A stretch of 64,000 bases of DNA from Pseudolabrys sp. Root1462 (GTDB taxonomy: Bacteria; Pseudomonadota; Alphaproteobacteria; Rhizobiales; Xanthobacteraceae), in contig NZ_LMFS01000001.1 of the NCBI RefSeq assembly GCF_001426945.1, forward strand, positions 165,412 to 229,411. Direction: 5' to 3'. The notes beneath the pieces were generated by a model. It was given only the letters and a program-made list of their open reading frames with translations, had not been told where the DNA came from and searched no databases. The position numbers were made by a program, and so were the translations under genes. Of this stretch, positions 26,629 to 35,437 are shown one piece after another; position 1 is the stretch's first letter; the number at the start of each line of letters is the position of its first letter.

Positions 26629-27783
26629 GTGGCAACCCGCAGGCTCGGCATCGTTATGAATGGCGTCACCGGACGCATGGGGCTCAACCAGCATCTGGTG
26701 CGCTCGATTGTGGCCATCCGTCAGCAGGGCGGTGTCGCGCTGCCGAACGGCGACCGTATCATGCCCGACCCGATCCTCGTCGGCCGCAACGCCGAAAAGG
26801 TTGCCGCGCTGGCCAAGCAATACGGCATCGAGCGCTACACCACCGATCTCGACAAGGCCGTGAACGACAAGAACGACGAAGTGTTCTTCGACGCGGCAAC
26901 CACGCAGATGCGCGCCGACCTGCTGATGCAGGCGATCGCCGCCGGCAAGCATGTCTATTGCGAAAAGCCGATCGCCGACACGATGGAAAAGGCCATGGCC
27001 GCGGCCAAGGCCGCCAAGGCCAAGGGCATCAAGAACGGTGTGGTGCAGGACAAGCTGTTCCTGCCCGGCCTGCGCAAGATCAAGCTGCTGAACGACGCCG
27101 GCTTCTTCGGCAAAATTCTCTCGGTACGCGGCGAGTTCGGCTACTGGGTGTTCGAAGGCGACTGGGGCCAGCCGGCGCAGCGCCCGAGCTGGAACTACAA
27201 GCTCGCCGAAGGCGGCGGCATCATCCTCGATATGCTGTGCCACTGGCGCTACGTGCTCGACAACCTGTTCGGCAATGTCGAGGCGGTGAGCTGTCTCGGC
27301 GCCACGCATATCCCGACGCGAGTCGATGAGAACGGCAAGACCTACAAGGCCGATGCCGACGACGCGGCCTATGCCACGTTCCAGCTCGCCGGCGGTGTCA
27401 TCGCTCACATGAACTCGTCATGGTGCGTGCGTGTGCAGCGCGACGATCTCGTGACCTTCCAGGTGGACGGCACCCACGGTTCGGCGGTCGCCGGCCTCAC
27501 CAAGTGCGTGACGCAGTCTCGCGTCAACACGCCGCGCCCGGTCTGGAATCCCGACGTGCCGCAGACGATGAAGTTTGCCGAACAATGGGAAGAGGTGCCG
27601 GACAACGTTGTTTACGAGAACGGCTTCAAGATCCAGTGGGAAGACTTCATCCGCCACGTCTGCGCCGACACGCCGTGGAAGCACGATCTGGTCGAGGGCA
27701 TCAAGGGTGTGCAGCTCGCCGAACTCGGCCTCAAGAGCTGGAAGGAACGCCGCTGGATCGACGTTCCCGCCATCAAGATCTAA
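26629..27783 (+). CDS. Gfo/Idh/MocA-family dehydrogenase
   Basis: A 384-residue NAD(P)-dependent sugar or sugar-acid dehydrogenase. The N-terminal Rossmann region includes LGIVMNGVTGRMGLNQHLV, an unusual extension where GxGxxG would be (GVTGRMG). The hallmark CEKPIA places the conserved lysine at residue 113. The second domain follows, with EGGGIILDMLCHWRYVLDNLFG carrying the His pair region. GTG 26629 is preceded by GGAGGA. It is followed by the DUF993 gene with 20 bases between. Oxidation of a polyol, sugar or inositol-like compound is inferred from the family. Confidence 0.88.
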   Translation: MATRRLGIVMNGVTGRMGLNQHLVRSIVAIRQQGGVALPNGDRIMPDPILVGRNAEKVAALAKQYGIERYTTDLDKAVNDKNDEVFFDAATTQMRADLLMQAIAAGKHVYCEKPIADTMEKAMAAAKAAKAKGIKNGVVQDKLFLPGLRKIKLLNDAGFFGKILSVRGEFGYWVFEGDWGQPAQRPSWNYKLAEGGGIILDMLCHWRYVLDNLFGNVEAVSCLGATHIPTRVDENGKTYKADADDAAYATFQLAGGVIAHMNSSWCVRVQRDDLVTFQVDGTHGSAVAGLTKCVTQSRVNTPRPVWNPDVPQTMKFAEQWEEVPDNVVYENGFKIQWEDFIRHVCADTPWKHDLVEGIKGVQLAELGLKSWKERRWIDVPAIKI

Positions 27784-27803
27784 CGCGAACGCAGGAGAGA
27801 CGC

Positions 27804-28970
27804 ATGGCGACAATTTCGCTGCCGAATGCCGATCGTAAATTCGCGTCGTACTCGACCGGCGAGCCGATCAAGTTTCCATCCAAGGAAGAGACGGCGAAAT
27901 TCAACCGTGTCGCCTATGCGGCGGCGCATGTCGTCGCCGATCCCTTGGCCGACAACGATCCCTGGCTCGATGTCGCCATCGACTGGGACAAGACCATGGC
28001 GTTCCGCCACTACCTGTGGGACCTCGGCCTCGGTGTCGCCGAAGCCATGGACACGGCGCAGCGCGGCGGCGGGCTCGACTGGAACGGCGCCAAGCAGCTC
28101 ATCAAGCACGCGCTGGAGGCGGCCAAAGGCCGCCCCGGCGCCAAGATCGGCTGCGGCTGCGGCACCGATCACCTCGAGGCCAGTGACCGCGTCACGCTCG
28201 ACGACATCATTCGTGCTTACGAGGAGCAGATCGAAGTCATCGAGGGCATGGGCGGCAAGCTCATCCTGATGGCCTCGCGCGCGCTCGCCCGCACCGCGAA
28301 ATCGCCGGCCGACTACGAGAAAGTCTATGGCCGCATTCTGCGCCAGGTGAAGGAGCCGGTGATCATCCACTGGCTCGGCGAGATGTTCGACCCGGCGCTG
28401 GCGGGCTACTGGGGCTCCAATGATCACATGGCGGCCATGGAAACATGCCTCGCCATCATGACCGACAACGCCGAGAAGATCGACGGCGTCAAGATCTCGC
28501 TGCTGTCCAAGGAGAAGGAGATCGTGATGCGCCGTCGCCTGCCGCAGGGCGTGCGCATGTATACCGGAGACGACTTCAATTACGCCGAACTCATCGCCGG
28601 CGACGAGCAAGGTCATTCCGACGCGCTGCTGGGCATTTTCGACGCGATCGCCCCGGCGGCCTCGGCCGGCCTCGCCAAACTCGCCAATAACGACCTGCAG
28701 GGCTTCCACGGCATCATGGAGCCTACGGTGCCGCTGTCGCGGCACATCTTCAAGGCGCCGACCCGCTTCTACAAGACCGGCGTCGTATTCCTGGCCTGGC
28801 TCAACGGCCTGCAGGACCACTTCTCGATGATCGGCGGTCAGCAGAGCGCTCGCTCGGTGCTGCACTTCAGCGAGCTGTTCAAGCTCGCCGACAAGGCGCG
28901 CGTGCTGCACGACCCGGATCTCGCCGCCTCGCGCATGGGCAAGTTCCTGAGCGTGCAGGGCATGGCCTGA
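27804..28970 (+). CDS. DUF993 family (dihydrodipicolinate-synthase-like) protein
   Basis: A 388-residue protein that I assign to DUF993, a TIM-barrel group related to DapA/class I aldolases. Landmarks are KIGCGCGTDHLEASDRVTLDDI, EVIEGMGGKLILMASRALA, VIIHWLGEMFDPALAGYWG and MRRRLPQGVRMYTGDDFNYA. The lysines in KIDGVKISLL are candidates for the Schiff base. No experimentally defined reaction is known to me; retro-aldol cleavage of a keto sugar acid would fit the dehydrogenase before it and the enolase and isomerase beyond the ABC genes. GCAGGAGAGACGC precedes the ATG. Confidence 0.8.
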   Translation: MATISLPNADRKFASYSTGEPIKFPSKEETAKFNRVAYAAAHVVADPLADNDPWLDVAIDWDKTMAFRHYLWDLGLGVAEAMDTAQRGGGLDWNGAKQLIKHALEAAKGRPGAKIGCGCGTDHLEASDRVTLDDIIRAYEEQIEVIEGMGGKLILMASRALARTAKSPADYEKVYGRILRQVKEPVIIHWLGEMFDPALAGYWGSNDHMAAMETCLAIMTDNAEKIDGVKISLLSKEKEIVMRRRLPQGVRMYTGDDFNYAELIAGDEQGHSDALLGIFDAIAPAASAGLAKLANNDLQGFHGIMEPTVPLSRHIFKAPTRFYKTGVVFLAWLNGLQDHFSMIGGQQSARSVLHFSELFKLADKARVLHDPDLAASRMGKFLSVQGMA

Positions 28971-28990
28971 GCCGAACGCGGGCGCCAAAG

Positions 28991-29020
28991 AAAAAGGCCG
29001 GGCATTTCCCCGGCCTTTTT
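28991..29020. terminator. Bidirectional terminator between convergent operons
   Basis: Stem GGCCGGG/CCCGGCC (28996-29002 with 29009-29015), six-base loop CATTTC, with an A run before and a T run after, so it can end transcription from both the DUF993 gene and the opposing ABC genes. Confidence 0.88.
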
Positions 29021-29043
29021 TATTGGCTTCTTGCGGAAGGCGC

Positions 29044-29886
29044 CTACGCCCCGTCGGACTGCGCGTTGAAATGCTTGCGGATGATCTTGGTCATCTCTAC
29101 AAAACGCGGCTCCGACAGCACATCGAGCGTGCGCGGCTTCGGCAGGTCGATGTCGTAGACCGCCGCGATGGTGCCGGGCCGCTCGCTCATCACCAGAACG
29201 CGGTCGGCGAGGAACACCGCTTCCGGGATCGAGTGGGTGATCAGCAGCACGGTCTTCCTGGTCTCGCGCTGGATGCGCTGCAGCTCGACATTCATGCGTT
29301 CGCGCGTCATGGCGTCGAGCGCGCCGAACGGCTCGTCCATCAGCACGATCTTCGGGTCGTGCACCAGCGCCCGGCAGATCGAGGCGCGCTGCTGCATGCC
29401 GCCCGACAGTTGCCAGGGATATTTCTTCTCGAAGCCCTGCAGGCCGACCATCTTCAAGAGCGCCATCGCCCGTTCGCGGTATTCCGCCTCGGGCAGGCCC
29501 TTGACCTCGACCGGCATCATGACGTTGCGCAAGACGTTGCGCCACGGCAGCAGCATGGCCGACTGGAACACGATGCCGACGTCGCTGTGCGGCTTGGTGA
29601 TGACCTTGTTGCCGACACGGATCTCGCCTCCGCTCGGCGGCAACAGGCCGGCGACCATCTTGAGCAGTGTGGTCTTGCCGCAGCCCGACGGGCCGACCAC
29701 CACGACGAATTCGCCGTCATAGATGTCGAAATCGATCGGACGCAGCGACGGCACTTCGCCGTCCTGCGTCTTGTAGGTTTTCGAGACGCCCTTGATCTCG
29801 ATGCTGACGGGCCGCGCCGCCTCCAGGGAGGCGGCGCGGTACTCGCGTTTAAGCGGCGTGACGTTGCTCACGGACTCTCTGCTCAT
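29044..29886 (-). CDS. NitT/TauT-type ABC transporter ATPase
   Basis: A 280-residue ATPase with Walker A GPSGCGKTT, Q-loop VFQSAMLLPW, signature QLSGGMQQR, Walker B IVLMDEPFGALD and the switch His in LITHSIPEA. It powers the permease encoded upstream on the same strand, with the binding protein in between (order permease, binding protein, ATPase). The stop lies two to three bases from the binding-protein gene. Related nitrate, sulfonate, taurine and thiamine-precursor importers share this architecture, and the substrate is here more likely the carbon compound handled by the flanking enzymes. Confidence 0.9.
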   Translation of the reverse strand: MSRESVSNVTPLKREYRAASLEAARPVSIEIKGVSKTYKTQDGEVPSLRPIDFDIYDGEFVVVVGPSGCGKTTLLKMVAGLLPPSGGEIRVGNKVITKPHSDVGIVFQSAMLLPWRNVLRNVMMPVEVKGLPEAEYRERAMALLKMVGLQGFEKKYPWQLSGGMQQRASICRALVHDPKIVLMDEPFGALDAMTRERMNVELQRIQRETRKTVLLITHSIPEAVFLADRVLVMSERPGTIAAVYDIDLPKPRTLDVLSEPRFVEMTKIIRKHFNAQSDGA

Positions 29887-29888
29887 TC

Positions 29889-30875
29889 TTAGTTCGTTGC
29901 AGCAGGCAGATAAGCGTCGGTGTAGTAGTTCTTGTAGTCGGTCTTGGCCTTGGCATCGAGACCGCCATACTCGACCATCACGTCGACCGTATCCTTCATG
30001 TTGCTGTCGGATACGCGCAGCGGCTGCTTCGACTTGCCCGCCGGATCCTTGTACAGCGGGATGGTCAGCTCGAAGCCCTGGGTGAGGGTGTCGATCTTGC
30101 CGCCCTTCGGGTTGGCGTTGAGAATGGCCTGCGCGGCGTCCTTCGGATGCTTTGAGGCTTCCTCGATCGACTTCACCGACGCCGCCATGAAACGCTTCAC
30201 CAGATCCTGGTTTTCCTTGAGATAATCGGTGTTGGTGATGATGCCCGACGACACCAGGTTGATGCCGTAGTCCGAGAACTTGATCGGCGTCACGTCCTTG
30301 CCGGTCGCGTCCTTGATCTTCATCGACTGGTCCATGACGTAGCCGAGCAGCAGGTCGGCCTGGCCGTTGATTACCGCGTTGAGCTTGGTGGTGGCATCGC
30401 CGGAAACCGTCTTGAAGTCGGTCTCCTTGAGGCCGGTCTTCTTCAGGAACAGCGGCCAGATCTGCGACATCGAATCGCCCGGCGTGGTGGCGACGGTCTT
30501 GCCCTTAATGTCTTCCGGCTTGCGGATGTTCTTGTCGGTGAAGCCCATGGCCGACATCGGGTTGGTCTGCAGCGCGACACCGACGGCAACCACCGGGGCG
30601 CCCTTGACGGCGGCGCGCATCATGGTCGGGACGTCGACGTAGCCGAACTGCACGGTCTTGGCGGCAACGACCTGCGTCACCGTGGCCGAGCCGCGGCCTT
30701 CCTGGATCTCGAGGTCGATACCCTGATCCTTGAAGTATCCCTTTTCCTTGCCGTAATAGAACGGCGCGTGTTCGCCATAGACGTACCAGTTCAGCATCAG
30801 CGTCACCTTGTCAGCGGCGAAGGCCGGGCTGGCGACGAGAATGGCGGCGAGCGCAACGACTGTCTTTTTCAACAT
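29889..30875 (-). CDS. NMT1/SsuA-like ABC transporter binding protein
   Basis: A 328-residue secreted protein with a leader MLKKTVVALAAILVASPAFAAD. The mature fold (KVTLMLNWYVYGEHAPFYYG, then KGYFKDQGIDLEIQEGRGS) is typical of NMT1/SsuA receptors; the phrase LNWYVYGEHAPFYYG resembles hydroxymethylpyrimidine/pyrimidine-type receptors. The middle motifs include DIKGKTVATTPGDSM and NGQADLLLGYVMDQSMK. It likely captures the operon's substrate in the periplasm. A GGGAGAAAAG site precedes the ATG on the minus strand. Confidence 0.9.
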   Translation of the reverse strand: MLKKTVVALAAILVASPAFAADKVTLMLNWYVYGEHAPFYYGKEKGYFKDQGIDLEIQEGRGSATVTQVVAAKTVQFGYVDVPTMMRAAVKGAPVVAVGVALQTNPMSAMGFTDKNIRKPEDIKGKTVATTPGDSMSQIWPLFLKKTGLKETDFKTVSGDATTKLNAVINGQADLLLGYVMDQSMKIKDATGKDVTPIKFSDYGINLVSSGIITNTDYLKENQDLVKRFMAASVKSIEEASKHPKDAAQAILNANPKGGKIDTLTQGFELTIPLYKDPAGKSKQPLRVSDSNMKDTVDVMVEYGGLDAKAKTDYKNYYTDAYLPAATN

Positions 30876-30901
30876 GCTTTTCTCCCTTGAGGTTTATTTT
30901 T

Positions 30902-31705
30902 TCAGGCGGCGACAATTAAATCCTGGCGCTGGCTGGCGTGCCACGGAATGCACAGGCGCTCGATGACATCGACGATCCAGAACAGGATCACGCCAATCAG
31001 TGACAGCATGACCAGCGCCGCAAACATGGTCGGCAGTTCGAAGTTGCCGATCGAGCGCTGAAGGACGAAGCCCAAGCCGTTATTGGAGCCGACGAATTCG
31101 CCGACCACGGCACCGACGACGGCCAGCGTAATGGAAACCTTGAGGCCGGAAAAGATTGCCGGCATGGCATGCGGCAATCGGACCATGCGGAAGATCTGCA
31201 GACGGTTGGCTTCCATGGCGCGGGCAAGATCGAGCATGTCCGGCTCGACCGACTTGAATCCCTGCACCGCCGAAACCACGACCGGAAAGAAGCCAAGCAG
31301 GAAGGCCGACAGCACCTTCGGCAGCATGCCGAAGCCGAACCAGACGACGAACAGCGGCGCGATCGCGATCTTCGGAATCGACTGCGAGAAGACGAGGAGC
31401 GGGTAGACGTAGCTCTCAACCGTGCGCGAGCCGACGATCAGCATGGCCATCGGGATGCCGAACAGCGCCGAGAGGACGAAACCCTGGACGGTGGCGATGG
31501 TGGTCGGCACCGACTGTGCCAGCAGGCTCGGCCAATCCGTCCACAGGGTCTCGATGACGTCGGCGGGCTTGGGAATCTGATAGGGCGGAATGTGGAACAG
31601 GCGGATCACCAGGTCCCACGCGACAGTTAGAAAGACCAAAAATATCAATGGCTTGAGCCAACCGGCCTGCAGCAGCCGAACCCAGCCTCGTTTCGATTCC
31701 GCCAT
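30902..31705 (-). CDS. NitT/TauT-type ABC transporter permease
   Basis: A 267-residue permease with about six hydrophobic segments, the first near residues 16-36 (LIFLVFLTVAWDLVIRLFH). The EAA loop reads DLARAMEANRLQIFRMVRLP, then HAMPAIFSGLKVSITLAVVG. It starts the minus-strand operon; its ATG (31705) is 46 bases from the shared operator at 31751, and GGAGGAAACG precedes it. It pairs with the binding protein and ATPase encoded downstream. Confidence 0.91.
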   Translation of the reverse strand: MAESKRGWVRLLQAGWLKPLIFLVFLTVAWDLVIRLFHIPPYQIPKPADVIETLWTDWPSLLAQSVPTTIATVQGFVLSALFGIPMAMLIVGSRTVESYVYPLLVFSQSIPKIAIAPLFVVWFGFGMLPKVLSAFLLGFFPVVVSAVQGFKSVEPDMLDLARAMEANRLQIFRMVRLPHAMPAIFSGLKVSITLAVVGAVVGEFVGSNNGLGFVLQRSIGNFELPTMFAALVMLSLIGVILFWIVDVIERLCIPWHASQRQDLIVAA

Positions 31706-31750
31706 CGTTTCCTCCGGGCAAGGCGTCTTGCAGCGCGCCGATGCCAGATG

Positions 31751-31764
31751 TAACCATTTGGTTA
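31751..31764. promoter_or_regulatory. TetR operator, copy 2 (divergent promoters)
   Basis: TAACCATTTGGTTA is a perfect six-base inverted repeat with a two-base centre. It lies between the divergent ABC-permease and enolase genes, so one bound dimer could repress both. It matches operator copy 1 at 26566 in 12 of 14 core bases. Confidence 0.75.
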
Positions 31765-31848
31765 TTTAAGGAGGTGCGTGGGTCCCGGTCAAGTCTGCCG
31801 GGACGCGGCGAAAGCGCCGAACGCGCCGGAGCGAGCCGGAGGAAGTCC

Positions 31849-33282
31849 ATGGAAAGCGCCGCGCCGCGGCTGCGGTTGATCGCCGTTGAATGTTTCGAGC
31901 GTCCGGTGACGCTGCGGCTGCCGTTCCGGTTCGGCGTCGTGACCTTGCGCGAGGCGCCGCAGCTATTCGTGCGAGCCCGCATTCGCACAGCCGACGGCCG
32001 CGAGGGCGGAGGGATTTCGGCTGAACTTCTGGTGCCGAAATGGTTCGATAAGACGCCTGAGCTGTCCAACGACGACAATTTTAATCAGCTCCGCCGCTCA
32101 TTTGAGAGCGCGCAGCGCCATGCCATCGCCGTTGGTGACAACACCGCCTTCGGGATCACCGCGTCCGCCAATGCCGCGCACCGGGCCGAGTGCACCAAGG
32201 CCGGCCTGAACGGCCTGGTCGCCTCGTTCGGTCAGGCGTTGACGGAACGCGCCATCATCGACGCGCTCGGACGTCTGGAAGGAGCGTCGGCGGCGGCGCT
32301 GGTGCGCGACAATCGTCTCGGCATCACCACGGCGCTGACGCCGGATCTCGACGGCTTCGATCTGGGGACGTTCCTGGCATCGCGCCAACCGGCCGATACC
32401 ATTGCCGCCCGGCACACCGTCGGGCTGGTCGACGCCATTACCCGCGCCGACACAGCAGGTAAGCGACTCGATGACGGCCTGCCGGAAAGCCTGGAGGAAG
32501 TCATCGCCGCTTACGGCCAGCGCTACTTCAAGCTCAAGGTCGGCGGCAAGATCGACGAAGATATGGAGCGTCTCGCAGCGATTGCAGCCGTGCTCGACCG
32601 CGACGCCGGCGCCTACAAGGCGACGCTCGATGGCAATGAGCAATACGAGAATGTCGATGCGGTCCTCGCGCTGTGGAAGCGCATGGGCGAAGACCGGCGC
32701 CTCGCGCGGCTCAAGGCTTCGCTGCTGCTGATCGAGCAGCCGATCGCGCGCGGCGAGGCGCTGAGCAAGCCGGTCCATCCGCTGGCGAAAGACATCCCGG
32801 TCGAGATCGACGAATCCGACGCCGACTTCGACGTCTTTCCGCGCGCCAAGGCTCTCGGCTACACCGGCATTTCGTCGAAGTCCTGCAAGGGCTTCTATCG
32901 CGCGTTGCTCAACAGTGCCCGCGTGGCGAAATACAGCGCCGAAGGCGGCCATTTTGTCATGTCTGCAGAAGACTTGACGACCCAGGGCGGCGTCGCCGTG
33001 CAGCAGGACCTCATGCTGGCGTCGCTGGTCGGTGCGACGCACGTCGAGCGCAATGGCCACCACTATGTTGACGGCATGGCCGGCGCGCCGCAGGCGGAGC
33101 AGGATGCGTTCCTTGCCGCGCACGGCGATCTCTATGCTCGTGCCGCCAATGGCCGCGTGCGATTGCGGATCAGAAACGGCGACATCTCACTGCGCTCGAT
33201 CGCGCGGGCGCCGGGTCTTGCCGCTGCGGTCATGCCCGACTGGTCGGCGATGCGGCCCAGTACAGCACTCGCTAACTCATAA
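31849..33282 (+). CDS. Enolase-superfamily (mandelate racemase/MLE-like) enzyme
   Basis: A 477-residue enzyme with an N-terminal capping domain and a C-terminal modified TIM barrel. The KxK acid-base pair is Lys228/Lys230 (YFKLKVGG). Metal ligands are Asp261 (LDGNEQ), Glu296 (LIEQP) and probably Glu322 (EIDESDAD). Lys344 (SSKSCKGFY) is on the opposite face. It probably abstracts an alpha-proton from a carboxylate, for dehydration or racemisation of a sugar acid. About 100 residues longer than the usual 370-400. The start ATG 31849 has GGAGGA eight bases before; a longer frame upstream crosses the operator. The sugar isomerase-like gene follows. Confidence 0.85.
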   Translation: MESAAPRLRLIAVECFERPVTLRLPFRFGVVTLREAPQLFVRARIRTADGREGGGISAELLVPKWFDKTPELSNDDNFNQLRRSFESAQRHAIAVGDNTAFGITASANAAHRAECTKAGLNGLVASFGQALTERAIIDALGRLEGASAAALVRDNRLGITTALTPDLDGFDLGTFLASRQPADTIAARHTVGLVDAITRADTAGKRLDDGLPESLEEVIAAYGQRYFKLKVGGKIDEDMERLAAIAAVLDRDAGAYKATLDGNEQYENVDAVLALWKRMGEDRRLARLKASLLLIEQPIARGEALSKPVHPLAKDIPVEIDESDADFDVFPRAKALGYTGISSKSCKGFYRALLNSARVAKYSAEGGHFVMSAEDLTTQGGVAVQQDLMLASLVGATHVERNGHHYVDGMAGAPQAEQDAFLAAHGDLYARAANGRVRLRIRNGDISLRSIARAPGLAAAVMPDWSAMRPSTALANS

Positions 33283-33305
33283 GAATTCACGACAAGGAAA
33301 CGACC

Positions 33306-34133
33306 ATGAAGACCGAAGGCCTTTCGATCAATCTCGCCACCGTGCGCCAGCAGTGGAAGCTGCCTGAAGCGGTGGAAGCCTGCCGCCGCCACGGCATCAC
33401 CTGGGTCGATCCGTGGCGCGATCAGGTTGCGGCGGTCGGCCTCGACACCGCGGTGAAAGCGATCAAGGACAATGGCATGCGCGTCTCCGGCTACTGCCGC
33501 GGCGGCATGTTTCCCGCCGCCGACGCCGCCGGCCGCCAGGCGGCGATCGACGATAACAAGCGCGCGCTCGACGAAGCTGCCGCGCTGGGCGCGCAATGCC
33601 TCGTTCTGGTTGTCGGCGGGCTGCCGGCGGGTTCGCGCGACATCGGCGCGGCGCGTCAGATGGTGCTGGACGGTCTCGCGGCGATCCTGCCGCATGCGCG
33701 CGCCGTCAAGGTGCCGCTCGCCATTGAGCCGCTGCATCCGATGTACGCGGGCGACCGCGCCTGCGTGAACACCCTCAAGCAATCGCTGGATATGGCCGGG
33801 CAGCTCGGCGACGACGTCGGCGTCGCCATCGACGTCTATCACGTGTGGTGGGACCCGGAGGTCGAGGCCCAGATCGCGCGCGCCGGTCGCGAGAAGCGCA
33901 TTCTCGGCTATCACATTTGCGACTGGCTGGTGCCGACCAAGGACCTGCTGCTCGACCGCGGCATGCCGGGCGACGGCGTTGTCGACCTGCCGCGCTTACG
34001 CAAATGGATCGAGGCCGCCGGTTACACCGGCCCGACCGAGATCGAGATCTTCTCGGCCAAGGACTGGTGGACCCGGCCGGGCGACGAGGTGCTCAAGACC
34101 TGCATCGAGCGCTACACCGATACATTCAAATAG
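33306..34133 (+). CDS. Sugar phosphate isomerase/epimerase-like TIM barrel
   Basis: A 275-residue xylose-isomerase-like (AP endonuclease 2 fold) protein. Likely metal ligands are Glu141 (LAIEPLHPM), Asp176 (AIDVYHVWWD), His203 (GYHICDW) and Glu247 (EIEIFSAKDWW), the four-residue set of this family. The substrate is unknown; members isomerise or epimerise keto sugars, inosose or similar compounds. It lies 23 bases after the enolase-like gene and presumably acts in the same pathway as the dehydrogenase and DUF993 protein. Confidence 0.88.
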   Translation: MKTEGLSINLATVRQQWKLPEAVEACRRHGITWVDPWRDQVAAVGLDTAVKAIKDNGMRVSGYCRGGMFPAADAAGRQAAIDDNKRALDEAAALGAQCLVLVVGGLPAGSRDIGAARQMVLDGLAAILPHARAVKVPLAIEPLHPMYAGDRACVNTLKQSLDMAGQLGDDVGVAIDVYHVWWDPEVEAQIARAGREKRILGYHICDWLVPTKDLLLDRGMPGDGVVDLPRLRKWIEAAGYTGPTEIEIFSAKDWWTRPGDEVLKTCIERYTDTFK

Positions 34134-34184
34134 GCGTCGCGCCGCGCTGGCAAAATCGGCAGGACGCGCTAAAACGCTTCCGGT

Positions 34185-34261
34185 GCGCCCGTAGCTCAGC
34201 TGGATAGAGCATCAGACTTCGAATCTGAGGGTCGGGAGTTCGAATCTCTCCGGGCGCGCCA
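34185..34261 (+). tRNA. tRNA-Arg (anticodon TCG)
   Basis: The full cloverleaf is visible: acceptor GCGCCCG with CGGGCGC, D-arm GCTC/GAGC, anticodon stem TCAGA/TCTGA with loop CTTCGAA (anticodon TCG, reading CGA), T-loop TTCGAAT, and an encoded CCA at 34259-34261. I found no repeat of its 3-prime end further on, so there is no sign of an inserted island. Confidence 0.96.
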
Positions 34262-34495
34262 GGATCTTCACTCGCCATTTTTGGGCGGACGACGAAGGCA
34301 GTCTTCGCTGCCTGTCGGGTTCCTCAATCTGACCCATGCCAGCAGGAGAGGCTCACGCGGGGTGTAGTCCCCCGTCAGAAGCCGGACGCGTTCTATAAGA
34401 ATCGTACGATGAGACGCCTCGCATCGGGAGCGATGCAGGCGCGCGGCAAAGCCTTCGATCTGGACGATCCCGTCGCCAATGCCGGCTCTCCGCTT

Positions 34496-35194
34496 TCAGA
34501 CCACGGTGCCGAACAGCTTGCCGATGCCGGCCGTAATCGCCAATGCCAACGCGCCCCAGAAGGTCACGCGGGCCGTGGCGCGGAGCATGTTCGCGCCGCC
34601 CGCTCGCGCGCCGATCGCGCCGAGCAGTGCGAGAAAGGCCAAAGAGGCCCCCGCGACGACGGGCACCAGTGCGTACGAAGGCGTTACGACGACCATGAGA
34701 AGCGGCATCGCCGCGCCGATGGAAAACGTCGCGGCGGATGCCAACGCCGCTTGCACCGGCCGCGCGGTGGTTATTTCCGAGATTCCGAGTTCGTCGCGGG
34801 CATGGGCGGTCAATGCGTCACCCGCCATAAGCTGTTGAGCCACCTGGCGGGCCAAGGCCCGGTCGAGGCCGCGCTTGACGTAAATTTCCGCCAGCTCGTC
34901 GAGTTCGAAAGCCGGATTGTCGCTCAATTCCTTCCGTTCGCGCGCGAGGTCCGCGTGTTCCGTATCCGATTGAGAACTGACCGAAACGTATTCGCCGGCG
35001 GCCATCGACATGGCTCCCGCCACCAAGCCGGCGCTCCCGGCGATCAGGACCTCGTGCTGTGTCGTGGCCGCCGCTGCGACGCCCACGATCAGGCTTGCGG
35101 TGGAGATGATGCCGTCATTCGCCCCGAGCACCGCCGCGCGCAGCCAGCCAATTCGGCTGACGAGATGGTTCTCGGTGTGAAGTCGGGCCATCAT
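34496..35194 (-). CDS. VIT1/CCC1-family metal transporter
   Basis: A 232-residue membrane protein of the DUF125/VIT family that moves iron or manganese. It starts with ENHLVSRIGWLRAAVLGAND and GIISTASLIVGVAAA, a conserved first helix, and then GLVAGAMSMAAGEYVSVSSQ. The charged cytoplasmic stretch (residues 80-130, RKELSDNPAFELDELAEIY) resembles the metal-binding domain of eukaryotic VIT proteins. Later segments follow (AAMPLLMVVVTPSYALVPVV). Two tiny membrane-protein genes lie upstream on the same strand, so the three may form a unit. Confidence 0.88.
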   Translation of the reverse strand: MMARLHTENHLVSRIGWLRAAVLGANDGIISTASLIVGVAAAATTQHEVLIAGSAGLVAGAMSMAAGEYVSVSSQSDTEHADLARERKELSDNPAFELDELAEIYVKRGLDRALARQVAQQLMAGDALTAHARDELGISEITTARPVQAALASAATFSIGAAMPLLMVVVTPSYALVPVVAGASLAFLALLGAIGARAGGANMLRATARVTFWGALALAITAGIGKLFGTVV

Positions 35195-35204
35195 ATGCCG
35201 CCTG

Positions 35205-35369
35205 TCATATCCGCCCGAGCAGCATCAGAATGATGACGATGATCAGGATCGTGCCGATCAGCCCAACGCCGCCGTGGCCGAAGCCGTAGCCGTAGCCGCC
35301 GAAACGGCCGCTGAAGCCGCCCAGCAAAAAGATAATCAGGATGATGACGAGAATGGTACCGAGTGACAT
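35205..35369 (-). CDS. DUF3309 family small membrane protein
   Basis: A 54-residue protein: an N-terminal hydrophobic segment (MSLGTILVIILIIFLLGGF), a glycine/tyrosine-rich middle (RFGGYGYGFGHGG) and a second hydrophobic segment (LIGTILIIVIILMLLGRI). This is the DUF3309 pattern, common in Rhizobiales; its role is unknown and envelope stress has been suggested only by context. It is too short for most gene finders. The start codon is preceded on the minus strand by GGGGAGATCGACC. It ends 10 bases before the VIT1-type gene. Confidence 0.85.
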   Translation of the reverse strand: MSLGTILVIILIIFLLGGFSGRFGGYGYGFGHGGVGLIGTILIIVIILMLLGRI

Positions 35370-35437
35370 GGTCGATCTCCCCTTGTTGTGAATGCACGGA
35401 TATCGAGCTGGTTATCAGTTTATCTCCGCTGCGAAGC

